A stretch of DNA of 64,000 bases from Cervus elaphus. Lineage: Eukaryota; Chordata; Mammalia; Artiodactyla; Cervidae. The translations under genes were made by a program, and so were the position numbers. This document shows positions 31,906 through 43,072 of this stretch, in pieces. Within the stretch, counting starts at the first letter, position 1. Each line of letters starts with the position of its first letter. Location: contig NC_057834.1 of assembly GCF_910594005.1 (NCBI RefSeq), positions 105,489,650 through 105,553,649 on the forward strand, read 5' to 3'. The notes under the pieces are model-generated. The model was not told the origin of the DNA. It made no database searches and worked only from the letters and a program-made list of their open reading frames with translations.

Positions 31906-32500
31906 TTTCAGAAGACAGAGAATGAACAAGCTTGGTCTCAGAGTGCCCATATGAAGAACAACATGGGGAAGGGTGGGTCTCTGCCATTCCGTGTTTGGTT
32001 CTTCCGCGCAGGAGTGAGCAGCCTCAGGCCACGGGTGCTGTCTTCATTACGAGCAGGTTTTGGAAACCTGAGCCATTCTGCAGAGGACCTTTGGGGATGA
32101 GGGAGCAGCCCTCACCAGTGTTCAGAGAGAGTAGCTCCAGATGGAGCATTTAGCACACGGCTCGGGATCCAGTTACACACCAGTGCACAGCCATGGGCAC
32201 TAATAAGGCCCAATGGCCTGATGGGCTGTCCTGGGGTATGGCCGTGTAGGGAAGAGGTTACCAATAAGGAGCTTATTTTCTTAATGGTGAGCTTGGTCGG
32301 GGGTTGGCAGTGAGGGAAGATGGGTTGGAACAAGGTGTGCTAGGTGGGGGCTCATGTGGAATTTCTGGGCTCCCTATTCATCCTCCAAAGGAGAAGTACT
32401 TTCCCTTTTGGCAGGCTGCAGCACTGAACAATTTCCCAGACACTCAAAAGGCTTGCTTTCTTTTTCCCTGGCTCTTCTCTCTCTAGCTAACTCAGTGAAG
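31906..32500. other. Unassigned sequence
   Basis: No repeat or domain recognised; frames at 31932-32153 and 32112-32333 overlap on opposite strands. Confidence 0.5.
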
Positions 32501-32504
32501 ACAT

Positions 32505-33040
32505 GAAGTGAAGTCTGAGTGTCTAGAACAGTGTTTATTGAGCACCTACTGTGTGGCAGGTGTATTGCAGCAGGAGAGACAAAGAAATTTTAGAGACATA
32601 CGTTAGCGAGGTGTCATGAAAACGGAATTAAGGGAAATGAAGTAAAGTGATGAGGAAAGTAAGTGCTCAGCACAGGGTCTGACTTAGAGTAAGCACTGAA
32701 GAATGGAAGAGTCTTTTCTTTGTCTTTTTAACTGGCTTTTAATGGAAGTAACAACCTGGGGTGGAGGGCAGAGCATACTAGATGAAAGACAAGCTGTCTC
32801 TTGGTGTTTTCTGATGACAATGGCAGTCATGTGTCAGAGGGTTTCAGAGGAGGAAGAAGCCAAGGGGACAGGAGTGGGCCCTGAGGCTGAGAGGCATTCT
32901 AGAAAGGGGAGATGGATGGGGGTTGGTTGAAGCTGAAGCCTGTGAGGGTAGCAGGGACAAAACCCAGCTGTGGGAAGAAGCGTGTGACTTTGGGAGGCCC
33001 TCAGATAAAGCTTGAGACCAGGGAGGTAGGGGCCAGGCTC
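32505..33040 (-). mobile_element. Possible L2 LINE fragment
   Basis: cagtgtttattgagcaccta and ctgtgtggcaggtgtattgc resemble the reverse L2 3' end; the purine-rich continuation (cctgaggctgagaggcattc) fits weakly. A plus-strand frame at 32703-32930 is unlikely to be real. Confidence 0.42.
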
Positions 33041-33041
33041 T

Positions 33042-33235
33042 GTGATGAGAACTTTGTGTGCATTATTTTTTTAAAAAGTCACTTGCTTCTATGGGGTAAA
33101 TTCATTTATCATCTCCATTCTATAGCTGAAAAGATGGAGGCCCAGAGAGGGAACTTAACCAAGGTTTCATAGATTGTAGGAGGCACAGTGGGGCTTAATT
33201 GGACCAACTTGATTCTAAAACTTATACTTTCACCC
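33042..33235 (-). mobile_element. MIR SINE
   Basis: Reverse MIR: ttgtgtgcattattttttta, cattctatagctgaaaagat, ggcccagagagggaacttaa, agattgtaggaggcacagtg. Confidence 0.82.
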
Positions 33236-33439
33236 ATGATCCAAACTGTCCACTCCATTCTTCTCAGAAAGGAGGGGCTACCTCTCTTCTGCCAAGTATT
33301 CTTCAGGGTGTAGGGATACAGTCTCTTTACCTGGCAATGTAATTCCTTCTGGGGAGGGCAAAGTGCTTTTCTAGGGGTTGTTTCATATACCTTTACATTG
33401 TCCCTGGGATGGACAGTTGCCCCTTTACTAAGGCTAAAT

Positions 33440-33900
33440 GAATGTTTGTCAGTGTGTATCAACGTCTTACAAGTGCTGTAACAAGTACCACAAACTGTGT
33501 GGCTTAAAACAACAAAAATGTATTGCCTCATGGTTCTGGAGGCTAAACTTCTCAAATCAAAGTGTTGTCAGGGCCCTGATCCCTCTGAAACAGATAGGGG
33601 AAAATCTTTCTTTGACTCTTCCTAGCTCTTGGCACCATCTTTGATGTTCACTGTCCTGTAGGTGCATCACTCTAATTTCTGTCTCCCTCTTGCCAAGGTG
33701 TTCTGGAGGTCCTCTTCTGTCTTTGTAAGGTGTCTTTTTCTTCTTACAAGTACACAAGTCATATTGGATTAGGGTCCACCCCAATGACTTAACTTTATTA
33801 CATCTGTAGGGGCCCTATGTACAAATAAGTCACATTTACATGCACAAAGGGGTTGAAACTTCAACATATGTTTTGGGGGGCATAATTAAACCTATAATAG
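33440..33900 (-). mobile_element. MaLR-type LTR (MLT1-like), reverse
   Basis: aagtgctgtaacaagtacca, caaactgtgtggcttaaaac, tcatggttctggaggctaaa and, at the far end, ttttggggggcataattaaa match the reverse of a mammal-wide ERVL-MaLR LTR. The exact subfamily is uncertain. Confidence 0.75.
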
Positions 33901-35093
33901 GGTACACTTGTCAAGGTCCACTACTGGCTGGGACTTCAAATTGGACTAGATTTTGAGTGCTTATACTTTCAGCACTTTCTTGGTAGTGTCTCCTTGCTTT
34001 CTTCCTAATTCTCTGTGTTCTTTCTTACCTCCTCCCTGCTTTTGTTGATCTAATTCACCATTGGGATTGTCTTCCTTCCTTTGTGCTGGAATTTTTCTCC
34101 TTCTTTAAGTCTACTGTGTCGACAAATTGTCCTCATCTAGCCCAGCTGCTTAATTTTCTAAACCCTACAAAAATTAGGGTCATATTGTAGTTAGATGGAC
34201 TATTTTATATTTTGTTGATTCCTGCTTGCCCCTTGGTCTTATTTGCCCACCTAAGGTATAAACTCTGATTCTCAGAGATGGGGGGTAACTATGACTTTGT
34301 TGCTCTTGGGTTTGATGTAGGGTTAACACATTGCAACTCTCCACAAATCCTTGCTAGAGGAATGATGTTCATTTGTTTTAGATTCTAATTGATCCCTTGG
34401 AATAATGTGATCTTCCACCCTAGTGACTTTGAGGGCTGAGCAGTGGTCTGTTGAGGCTGACGCTTACAGGGAGACAAGCTGCACCAGGTCTCCCATTCAG
34501 TACTCTTTTTGTTTTTTTCCCTTTTGCAAGATTTGACTCATCTGGATAATTGCCTTAACTTTCCACTTGACTTAGCCTGTGTCCACCCAGCCAATATTGC
34601 TAGAGATTTGGTTAATCTAAGGACTGGCAGACTGGAAGCTAAAATGATTACAGAATAGAGCAAGCCCAAGTGGAAAATCTAAGGGCCTCTTTGTTCCGGG
34701 TGTCCTCAGAGAGGCTCCACCCTGGGGGATCACGTTGCAGGCTCCACTCCTGGGGAGCAGAAAGCCTCTCTCTCCTCCCCAAAGGCTGGCAAGGGCCCTG
34801 AATGCTGTCACTCTGTCCCTGACAGCTGTTTACCTTACTGACAGTGCGTCCTCGATGGGGCCTTGCTGTCTGCTTCCCCTCCCCGAGCACTTCTCCTGAG
34901 ACTTCCCAGGGATGGCAGTTGAACAGGATTGAGAGCACAGATGCTCCCTTCTCTTTGTTTTTGGAAATGACTGTCCTGGTGTTTGTGAGACCCAAGGAAG
35001 TTGGAAAGAAATTAAAAATTTGAATCTGAGGTTTTTAGGTTGGATGAATTTACCCAAATGCATCTTGTGTGGGTGGAGGGAAAGTGAGGCATC
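33901..35093. other. Unassigned sequence, no ruminant SINE
   Basis: About 1.2 kb with no repeat I can name. Frames at 34617-34811 and 34648-34995 (minus) overlap each other without domains. Confidence 0.5.
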
Positions 35094-35109
35094 AAGAAAT
35101 GAAGCTAAA

Positions 35110-36068
35110 TGGAGAAGGTGTGGAGAAAAGGGAAACTTTCTACACTGTTGATGGGAATGTAAATTGGTGTAGCCACTATGGAAAAACAGTATGGAAGTTC
35201 CTTAACAAACTAAATTTGGAGTTGACATATAACCCAGAAATCCCACTCCTGAGCATATATCCAGAGAAAACTATTATTCAAAATGATATATGTACTCCTA
35301 TGGTCATAGCATCACTATTTACAAGATCCAAGACGTGGAAGCAACCAAGTGTCCATCAACAGATGGATGAATAAAGAAGATGTACATATATACAATGGAA
35401 TATTTGTCATAAAAAGGGTGAAATATTGCCATTTGCAGCAACATGAGTGGAACTAGAGATTATCATATTAAGGGAAGTAGGTCAGAGAAAGACAAACGTG
35501 ATATTGCTTATTTGTGGAATCTAAAATATGATACAAATGAACTTGTTTACAAAACAGTAACAGACTCATCATAGACATAGAAAACAAATTTCTGATTACC
35601 AAAGAAGAAAGAGGGTAGGAGAGAGATAATCTGCATGCATGCTCAGTCACTCAGTGGTGTCTGACTCTTTGCCATGGACTGTAGCCCATCAGGCTCCTCT
35701 GTCCATGGGATTCTTTAGGCAAGAATACTGGAGTGATTGCCATGCCCTTCTCCAAGGGATCTTTCTGACCCAGGGATCATACCTGTGTCTCCCTGAGGCT
35801 CCAGCATTACGGGCAGATTCTTTACTACTACTGAGTCACCAGGGAAGCCCCTGAGGGATAATTTAGGAGTTTGGAATGATCAGATATGAATTACTATATA
35901 TAAAATAGATAAACAACAAGGTTGTACTGAGAACTATACTAAATATCCTGTAATAAACCATAATGGAAAAGAATATGAAAAAGAATATATATATATGAAT
36001 AACTGAATCACTTTGCTGTATACTAGAACTAACACAACACTGTAAATCAACTATATTTTAATTAAAAA
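35110..36068 (+). mobile_element. L1 LINE, 5'-truncated, with 16-base TSD
   Basis: Covers the end of ORF2 (tgtggagaaaagggaaactt, gtccatcaacagatggatga, cagcaacatgagtggaacta) and the 3' UTR (gataaacaacaaggttgtac, tgaatcactttgctgtatac). It ends in a short A-rich tail. The exact TSD aagaaatgaagctaaa is at 35094-35109 and 36069-36084. A Bov-tA interrupts it at 35631-35851. Confidence 0.95.
35631..35851 (-). mobile_element. Bov-tA SINE inserted in L1
   Basis: catgctcagtcactcagtgg through the head ctgagtcaccagggaagccc. About 10 bases after gactctttgc are missing relative to other copies (no ACCCC before CATGGACTG). L1 sequence resumes on the right with gggataatttaggagtttgg. Confidence 0.93.
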
Positions 36069-36289
36069 AAGAAATGAAGCTAAAGATATACTTTGTGAGG
36101 ATTAGGTGACAAATCTGAGATTAGGACACAGGTCTCCCATCCATTCCAGGCACTGTTTGCTCTCCCAGGTTGTCTTGGTAACCATCAAGCCAAGGACCCA
36201 GGCAGGAATTCTGCCCTATAAAAGCAATCTGGGGAGAGTTTTTTGACCCCTGTGTATAGAATTAAATCAATTCAAGCTGGTCTCTGCTC

Positions 36290-37380
36290 ACCTCACCTGC
36301 CTCACCATGCACATTTCCTCCCCTTATTAACAAAACCACCCTAGCTGTCTCTCATTTCCAAGCATCTTCCCACCTCTCAGCCTTCAGACATAACTCTTCC
36401 CACAGTCTGGTGTAATCTTGCCCTGGATTATACCAACTCATTCTTTAAGTCACAGCTTAAATGTCACTTCCTCAGGGCAGTCTTCCTTGAGCTCTTTCAT
36501 CTAGATAACACTCCCCATTAACTGCTCTCTCGCAGGACTATGCATTTTCTTTCACAGATTTGTTTATTTATGTGAAGTCTGTGCTCTCCTATCTCATGTA
36601 GACTGTAAGGCTCATGTGTGCAGGGACCGTGGCTGCCTTTTTAACTACTACTATATAATTTGGGCCAGGCACATAGTAGGCATCTGGTCCCATCACCTCT
36701 TGACAAATAGATGGGGAACAATGGAAACAATGACATACTTTATTTTCCTGGACTCCAAGAAACTGCGGTGACTGCAGCCATGAAATTAAAAGACGCTTAC
36801 TCCTTGGAGGAAAAGCTATGACAAACCTAGACAGTGTATTAAAAAGCAGAGACATTACTTTGCTGACAAAGATCCATACAGTCAAAGCTATGGTTTTTCC
36901 AGTATTCATGAATGTATGTGAGAGCTGGACAATAAAAAAGGCTGAGTTCCAAAGAATTGATACTTTTAAACTGTGGTGCTGGAGAAGACTCTGGAGAGTC
37001 CCTTGGACATCAAGGAGATTAAACCAGTCAATACTAAAAGAAATCAACCCTGAGTATTCATTGGAAGGACTGATGTTGAAGCTGAAGCTCCAATACTTTG
37101 GCCACCTGATGCAAAGAAGACTCATTGGAAAAAACCCTGATGTTGGGGAAAGATTGAAGGCGGAGGAGAAGGGGATGACAGATGATGAGATGATTGAATG
37201 GCATCACCTACTCAATGGGCATGAGTTTGAGCAAACTCTGGGAGATGGTGAAGGACAGGGAAGCCTGGTGTGCTGCAGTCCATGGGGTCACAAAGAATTG
37301 GACAGGACTGAGTGACTGAACAGCAACATAGTAGGCACTCGGTACATATTTGCCAAATGAACAAATGAATGAAAAGACTG
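36290..37380 (+). mobile_element. L2 LINE 3' part, split by BovB
   Basis: Left part 36290-36682: cagcttaaatgtcacttcct, cagtcttccttgagctcttt, gtagactgtaaggctcatgt, gggccaggcacatagtaggc. After the BovB the L2 end resumes at 37326 with acatagtaggcactcggtac and ends in an AATG-type tail. Confidence 0.85.
36683..37325 (+). mobile_element. BovB LINE inserted in an L2 tail
   Basis: From tctggtcccatcacctcttg to gacaggactgagtgactgaa. Exact 12-base TSD acatagtaggca at 36671-36682 and 37326-37337. A frame of 165 residues (36818-37315) covers the C-terminal region of the BovB protein, but the RT catalytic part is absent. Confidence 0.96.
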
Positions 37381-37537
37381 AAGTTTTGGAAATGGAAGGG
37401 CTAAACTGTCCAGCTATCTGAGCTTTGTTATTGTGACCATATTATAGTGATCCTATTCAGCTACTGGGCAGTAGGCCTGCGACTTAGATATTTTTTTTAT
37501 TTGAGATCTGTGAGGTTATGAGAGATATTTTTCTAGC

Positions 37538-37732
37538 GAAAGTTTTTTTTAAATTATTTTTTTGGCATATAGTTGCTTTACAGTGTTGTGTTAGTGTCTG
37601 TCATACAGCAAAGGTAATCACTCCACATATGCACGTATCTCCCCTTTCTTTGGATTTCCTCCCCATTTAGGTCACCACAGAGCAGAGTAGAGTTCCCTGC
37701 GCTCTACAGGCTGTGGGTCTTATTATATTCAA
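37538..37732 (-). mobile_element. L1 LINE 3' end fragment
   Basis: Reverse artiodactyl L1 3' UTR: T-rich start, tatagttgctttacagtgtt, gtcatacagcaaaggtaatc, gagcagagtagagttccctg. Confidence 0.9.
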
Positions 37733-37870
37733 GCTCTCACACAAGGCAGCTGGGGCTCAGAGAAGGTAACTCACCTGCCTAAGGTCACCCACGTTGTAAG
37801 CGGCTGAGCCCTGGCCGGAATGTAAGGGTCCCTGGCTCCAAAACTGAAGTGTGTCCATCCTGCTGTGCTA
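37733..37870 (-). mobile_element. MIR SINE fragment
   Basis: gctggggctcagagaaggta, cctaaggtcacccacgttgt, aagcggctgagccctggccg follow the reverse MIR core. Confidence 0.78.
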
Positions 37871-38639
37871 CCCCGCTTGCCATCAGAAACCTCTGTGTCT
37901 CAGGGTTGTCACTCCCGTCCTCTTTGTGCAGCAGGTAGTTCTAGCTGGCTTTCCCAGGATCGCACACTTTCTTGGTGGAAGAGCCAGAACTTTGCTGACC
38001 TTTCAATCAGAGCCTGCCCTCCAGCTCTGCACTCAGCAACCCCCTCAGATACACTCTCACTGGGGTCACAAGGCTTCTGGGGCACATGCTAGCAGAGCCT
38101 TGGGCCATGTGGGGTAGAATAGAAGCCATTACAACATCCATTTACCATAAATCCTGTTTTTTTTTTTTTTTTATTTTATTCTAGTAATGGAGAACAAAGC
38201 TTGTTTCACCAAAGCATTCTCCTGGTGCCAGGGGCCCCAGTGAAAACCCCGTTTTCAATCATTTGCACTTAGTTAAGTGGAGACAGTTAAAACACCCTAA
38301 TTACTAAGCTGGTGGGCCCCACTGACACCTGTAAGACATTTGGTGCAGTGCAGGAAGTCAGGCTTCCTTTCCAGTTTACATCACCATTTAATCTAATTAT
38401 TCCTTCCAGTGTAGCTTTCACATATTCCATCAAAGAAGAGATTGCTCATTTCCTTGAGAAACTGTATACATTCACCATAATGCTATTTTTCCCCCACCTC
38501 TCATAAGTAATCTGAGATTTCCTAACCTTCTCCCCCTACTGTATTCCCTGCTTCATGTATAAACTTGGAAGAAATTTCTTGACAGAGAAGTCAAGAGGGT
38601 CTCACCTGTGGGAATAGCATTTTCATCTCGGGGAATTTG
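37871..38639. other. Unassigned; includes a poly-T run
   Basis: A T-rich run lies at about 38156-38180. The 38,190-38,510 stretch looks unique and A/T-balanced, with a TAATTA core. Overlapping frames at 37851-38117 show no domain. Confidence 0.45.
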
Positions 38640-38740
38640 AGAACTCAAAGCAGCCTTTCATGTCCTCTGCATTCAGTCCCTTGTTTTCTAACTGAGGAAA
38701 CTGAGGCCCAGATGGAGGATACCGGTCACTCAATGAACTC
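38640..38740 (-). mobile_element. MIR SINE fragment
   Basis: gttttctaactgaggaaact and gaggcccagatggaggatac match the reverse MIR core. Confidence 0.6.
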
Positions 38741-38846
38741 TTCATGAACGGCTATGTGTCAGCCTCCAGGTGAAAGTAGCCCCTGCCTTCAAGGAGCTTG
38801 TGTCCAGAGGAAAAGAAGGAAATGACTGTCATTGAAAACAGTGAAC

Positions 38847-39095
38847 TGGGACTTCACTGGTGGTGCAGTGGTTAAGAATCTGCCTTGCAATGCAGGGGAC
38901 GCAGGTTTGATCCTTGATGGGGGAACTAAGATCCCATATGCCTCGGGGCAACTAAGCACCCACGCTGCGACTACTGAACTCACACTTTCCAGAGCCTGTG
39001 CACCACAACTAGAGAATTCGTGTTCCGCGATGAAAGATCCTGCACACCACAGCTAAGACTTGATGCAGCCAAATAAATGAATAAATAAAACATTA
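38847..39095 (+). mobile_element. CHR-type SINE (long form)
   Basis: Head gggacttcactggtggtgca, then gggcaactaagcacccacgc, gcaccacaactagagaattc and an AAATAAATGAATAAAT tail. tRNA-Glu-derived cetartiodactyl SINE, longer than the CHR-2 copies elsewhere. Confidence 0.88.
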
Positions 39096-39333
39096 CAATT
39101 AATAGTGAATGAATACCAAATACACAAAGCAATGTGTAGAAGAAGTACAGGGCTTTAACGGGAAGATTCCATGAGTAAGTGATGCTTCAAATGAGTCACA
39201 AAGAATGAAAAAGATTTCCTAAGTGGAGGGTGGAGAAAGAACCTTCCAGCAGAGAGGGAACAAATACATGGTTAGGGCAATGGAGAGATGTCTGGACCAG
39301 CTGGAGTGGACCAACTAAGGGAGAATGCAATCA

Positions 39334-39651
39334 GGACTTCTATGGTAGTCTAGTGGTTAAGAATCTGCCTGCCAATATGGGGGACACAGATTCAATCCCT
39401 GGTCCAGGAAGATTCCACATGCTTCTGGGCAACTAAGCCTGTGTGCCACAACTACTGAGCTTGGGCTCTGGAGCCCACGAGTCATAACTACTAAGCCCAT
39501 GAGCCCTAGAGCCCACACCCTGCAACAAGAAAAGCCACCACAGTGAGAAGCCCATGCACTGCAACTGCAGAGAAGCCCCCGCTCTCTGCAACTAAAGGAA
39601 GCCTGGGTGCAGCGACAAAGACCCAGTGCAGTCAAGAATAAATAAATCAAA
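39334..39651 (+). mobile_element. CHR-type SINE (long form) with TSD
   Basis: Head aggacttctatggtagtcta, gggcaactaagcctgtgtgc, ctgcaactgcagagaagccc, tail aagaataaataaatcaaa. TSD agaatgcaatca at 39322-39333 and agaatgcagtca at 39652-39663 (one mismatch). Confidence 0.92.
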
Positions 39652-39779
39652 AGAATGCAGTCAAGAAAAAAGCCGAGTGAGATGTGGGCCAGCCCATGAA
39701 GCTGTGGAACCCATGTTAAGAACCTCTTGGGATCATGAAGAGGCTTTCCGTTTGCCTCTTTAAGTCTGCTTTCCACCCT

Positions 39780-40200
39780 TTTGTACCCTGCTCTGTCTTA
39801 GGAGGTTGACCTCTATAATCTCCCTCACCCTCTGACTTCTGGTTGGGTTTGATCAGTAGAAGGCATCAAGAGAGATCAGAGAACATGAGGAGAGAGGTTG
39901 GGGTATCTATTCCCAAGGCAACCATCCTGCTGGGTGGTGGGTTGGCAAAATGCTGACTTATGGGAGGCCACAGTTCCTATTAGGTAGCTGTTTCCTGCAG
40001 CTTTCCCTTCACTTGTTCTTTTATGATTAAGGTGGTTACTGCTCTCCACTCTTGCCAATTTCAGGTCACTTCACATCTCTTGTTGGTTTCACCCTCCCCT
40101 GTTCACTCCATTGCAAACAATCCCTTCATTAAACTCCCTTCAATGACTCCATCTGAGTTTTCCATCTGCTTCCTGCAAGGTCTTTTAAAAAGGGGTCCTG
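39780..40200 (+). mobile_element. Ancient interspersed repeat, family unresolved
   Basis: ctctgacttctggttgggtt, then cccttcattaaactcccttc and tccatctgcttcctgcaagg resemble a mammal-wide repeat I have seen elsewhere but cannot name reliably. Confidence 0.35.
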
Positions 40201-40870
40201 CTCCAAAGAGCAGTATACAAGGGAGAAAGCTCTTAGAGGAAGGACATCAGTGATGTGCATCAGTGGCTGATAAGGACCAGAGCGAGGGAGCGGCAGCTGG
40301 GGGTGCCTAGCAGGGGGCCCTCTGAAGCTACGTGAAAGTCCATACGACAAAACAAGGCATCTATTAACACCTGCCAGGCCCCGAGATCTCAAAGCCATCT
40401 TACGAAAGTACCTATCAAGAGGGGCTTTCCTACACTCTCTTTCTAGTACCCCCACTCCCTGAATTTGATCCCACTCCATGTCCCAACTACAAAGGGGCCA
40501 GCATTGGACTAAGCCATCTCAGGAAAATGATGGAGAAGGAGCTAAAACCTGTCACACCCAATGCAGGAGGACATGTCACCTGCCTTCAGGAACCAGCCCA
40601 GAAGGCTGATGTATTAACTGATACATTCAAATCTCTAAATTGAGTCACTGCCTAACAATTTCAGAAAAGTCATAGGATTGCTGAATTTTCATCTAAGTGC
40701 AGGGGAATGACATCTGCCCCCACTGAACAAATTTATAGGGATTAATGAAAATAAAAGACCCATAATTTCTTTCAGGATTACTCTCTGTTGAAGGCCTACT
40801 TGTTTGACTTACTGGTTTTATAACTTCAGGATTCTGCAAACTAAATCTCCACTATGAACTTAACAAGTTA
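40201..40870. other. Unassigned sequence
   Basis: No repeat or gene recognised. A minus-strand frame at 40129-40479 has no domain. Confidence 0.45.
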
Positions 40871-40877
40871 CCTTATT

Positions 40878-41645
40878 CAGAGAAATAAAGATCAAAACTC
40901 AAATAAGGTACCACCTCACAATGGTCATCTTTAAAAAGTCATTAATGGATGGCCATCATTAAAAAGTCTACAAATAACAAATGTTAAAGAGGGTGTGGTG
41001 AAAAGGGAACCTTCCTATATTCTGATGGGAATATAAGTGGTGCAAACCCCTATGGAGAACAGTATGGAGGTTCCTCAAAAAACTAAAAATAGAGTTACCA
41101 TATGATCCAGCAATCCCTCTTGCTGGATTCAAAAGCTTGAGAAAGATACAATTAAAAAAGATACATGTACCCAAATATTCATTTACAATACTATTTGCAA
41201 TAGCCAAGGCATGGAAACAATTTAAATGTCCATCAACTGATGAATGAATAAAGGAGATGTGGTATATATACACAATGGAATACTACTCAACCTTAAAAAA
41301 GAATGCAATAATCCCATTTGCAGCAATATGGATGGATCTAGAGATTATCATACTACAAGTGAAGTCAGACAGAGAAAGTTAATACCATATGGTATCACTT
41401 ATATGTGGAATCTAATATATGACACAAATGAACTTATTTACAAAACAGAAACAGATTCTCAGACATAGAAAACAAATTTATGGTTACCAAAGGGGAAAAG
41501 GGATAGGGGAAGGATAAATTAGGAGTTTGGGATTATCAGATACAAACTACTATGCATAGAATGGATAAACAACAAGGTTATACTGTATAGCACAGGGGAC
41601 TATATTCCATATCCTAGAATAAAGTACTATGAAAAAACTTTAAAA
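40878..41645 (+). mobile_element. L1 LINE, 5'-truncated 3' part
   Basis: Same region of L1 as the copy at 35110: taaggtaccacctcacaatg, gtgtggtgaaaagggaacct, aatgtccatcaactgatgaa, gcaatatggatggatctaga, gataaacaacaaggttatac. The aaaaagtc/catcatt segment is partly doubled near 40932-40967. Confidence 0.93.
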
Positions 41646-42334
41646 ACCAAAAAAACAAGTTATGTAATTCACTTTGTTAAATTTGTTTGACCACAAAACC
41701 CTTTCTTGGAATCACTCCTATGTAACTGATGTTCATTGCAATGTACTTTGGAAAATATTGCCTTTGGTGCCAAATATGCAATAAGTAAGTAAATAAGCAA
41801 ACAAATAAATACATTCTTCCCAGGGAGGACATGAAAACAGCTGGTTACAGCTGCTATGGTAAAGCAGTCTACCCTCAAGCACAATTTTATCCTGACAATA
41901 TAGTAGAAAAAAATTGATGTTCATATCAGGAATTTATAAAAACTCATCACAGCATACTTTGAACCCTGGCATGTGCTAAAGAAGATAAGTCATACTAACA
42001 ACATGGATAGTTTGTATCCTTTAATGAGCTCTGAGACCAACAGCTCATAGTGAGTCCTGAGAGGAGCTTATTGGACACTAAAGAGAGAGTGTTGGTAGAA
42101 TACTAAATGTTAATCTATCTTAGTCGGCCTCAAAATGAAATATTGTGGTCTTTCCATATATAAAGTGATATCATAATTTTATAACATTTTGAATACTTGT
42201 CAGAATCATAGCAATAAAATAATACATGAAAACCAGAAAGAATAAAGAACCAGGTGGAAACTTGCCCTCTTAGAGAGGCATTGAAATTCACTTCTGAGTG
42301 ATGGTGGACTCACAAGTGGGTCCTCTTAGAGTCT
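41646..42334. other. Unassigned; possible DNA-transposon trace
   Basis: tttgaccacaaaaccctttc and tgtactttggaaaatattgc at 41688-41762 hint at an old hAT fragment, but too weakly to call. Nothing else recognised. Confidence 0.35.
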
Positions 42335-42500
42335 CTCTGCTTTGCTATCCATCAGATAATTTTTAGTCATTAAATCTAAACCACACAAAATCTCTACTAG
42401 GCAAGACTTATTTTTCTTATTGTAGGATGAAAAGACAAGGCCCAAAGAGGTTACACAGCCGGTGAGTGACAGAGTAGGACTTATCATCCTGATGCAAAAC
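42335..42500 (-). mobile_element. MIR SINE
   Basis: Reverse MIR core: tgtaggatgaaaagacaagg, cccaaagaggttacacagcc, ggtgagtgacagagtaggac. Confidence 0.75.
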
Positions 42501-42547
42501 TCAGTGAAATGTACCTATTCTTGCTGCACTGCAGCACATTTTTGTTC

Positions 42548-43072
42548 TTGTTGTTCAGTCACTAAATTGTGTTTGATTCTTTGCTACCCTGTGGATTGCA
42601 GAACACCAGGCTTCCCTGTCCTTTACTATCTCCTGGAGTTTACTCAAACTCATGTCCATTGAGTCAATGGTGCCATCTAAACATCTCATCCTCTGCTGCC
42701 CTCTTCTCCTTTTGTCATCAATCTTTTCTAGCATTAGGGTCCTTTCCAGTGAGTCAACTCTTTGCATCAGGTGACCAAAGCATTGGAGCTTCAGCATCAT
42801 ACTTTCCAATGAGTATTCAGGGTTGATTTCCTTTAGGATTGACTGGTTGGATCTCCTTGCTGTCTAAGGGACTCTCAAGGGTCTTCACCACCAGTTTGAA
42901 AGCATCAGTTCTTTGGCATTCAACCTTCTTTATGATCCACCTCTGACATCTGTACATGAATATTGGAAAAACCAAAGGTTTAACTATAGGGACTTTTGTT
43001 GGCAAAGTGATGTCTTTGCTTTTTAATACACTGTTGAGGTTTGTTATAGCTTTTCTTCCAAGGAGCAAGCCT
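42548..43072 (-). mobile_element. BovB LINE 3' part
   Basis: Reverse BovB: gttgttcagtcactaaattg, gtttactcaaactcatgtcc, tgcatcaggtgaccaaagca, ttggcaaagtgatgtctttg, ending gcttttcttccaaggagcaa. Frames are fragmentary. Confidence 0.93.

Larger units (their letters stand above)
38745..39735 (-). mobile_element. L2 LINE fragment carrying two CHR SINEs
   Basis: Reverse L2 in three pieces: 38745-38846 (cctgccttcaaggagcttgt), 39096-39333 (gatgcttcaaatgagtcaca, cctaagtggagggtggagaa) and 39652-39735 (tgtgggccagcccatgaagc, tgttaagaacctcttgggat). Insertions occupy the gaps. Confidence 0.6.

Noticed and set aside
35069..35374. 101-residue plus-strand frame
   Set aside because: Remnant of the L1 ORF2 C-terminus in a truncated L1, joined by chance to flanking sequence.
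36589..37125. 178-residue minus-strand frame
   Set aside because: Antisense to the same BovB; similar antisense frames appear at other BovB copies, so it is a shadow.
36818..37315. 165-residue frame as a possible gene
   Set aside because: Wholly inside a BovB LINE bounded by a TSD; it is a transposon remnant.
39357..39776. 139-residue minus-strand frame
   Set aside because: Lies mostly within a CHR-type SINE read antisense.
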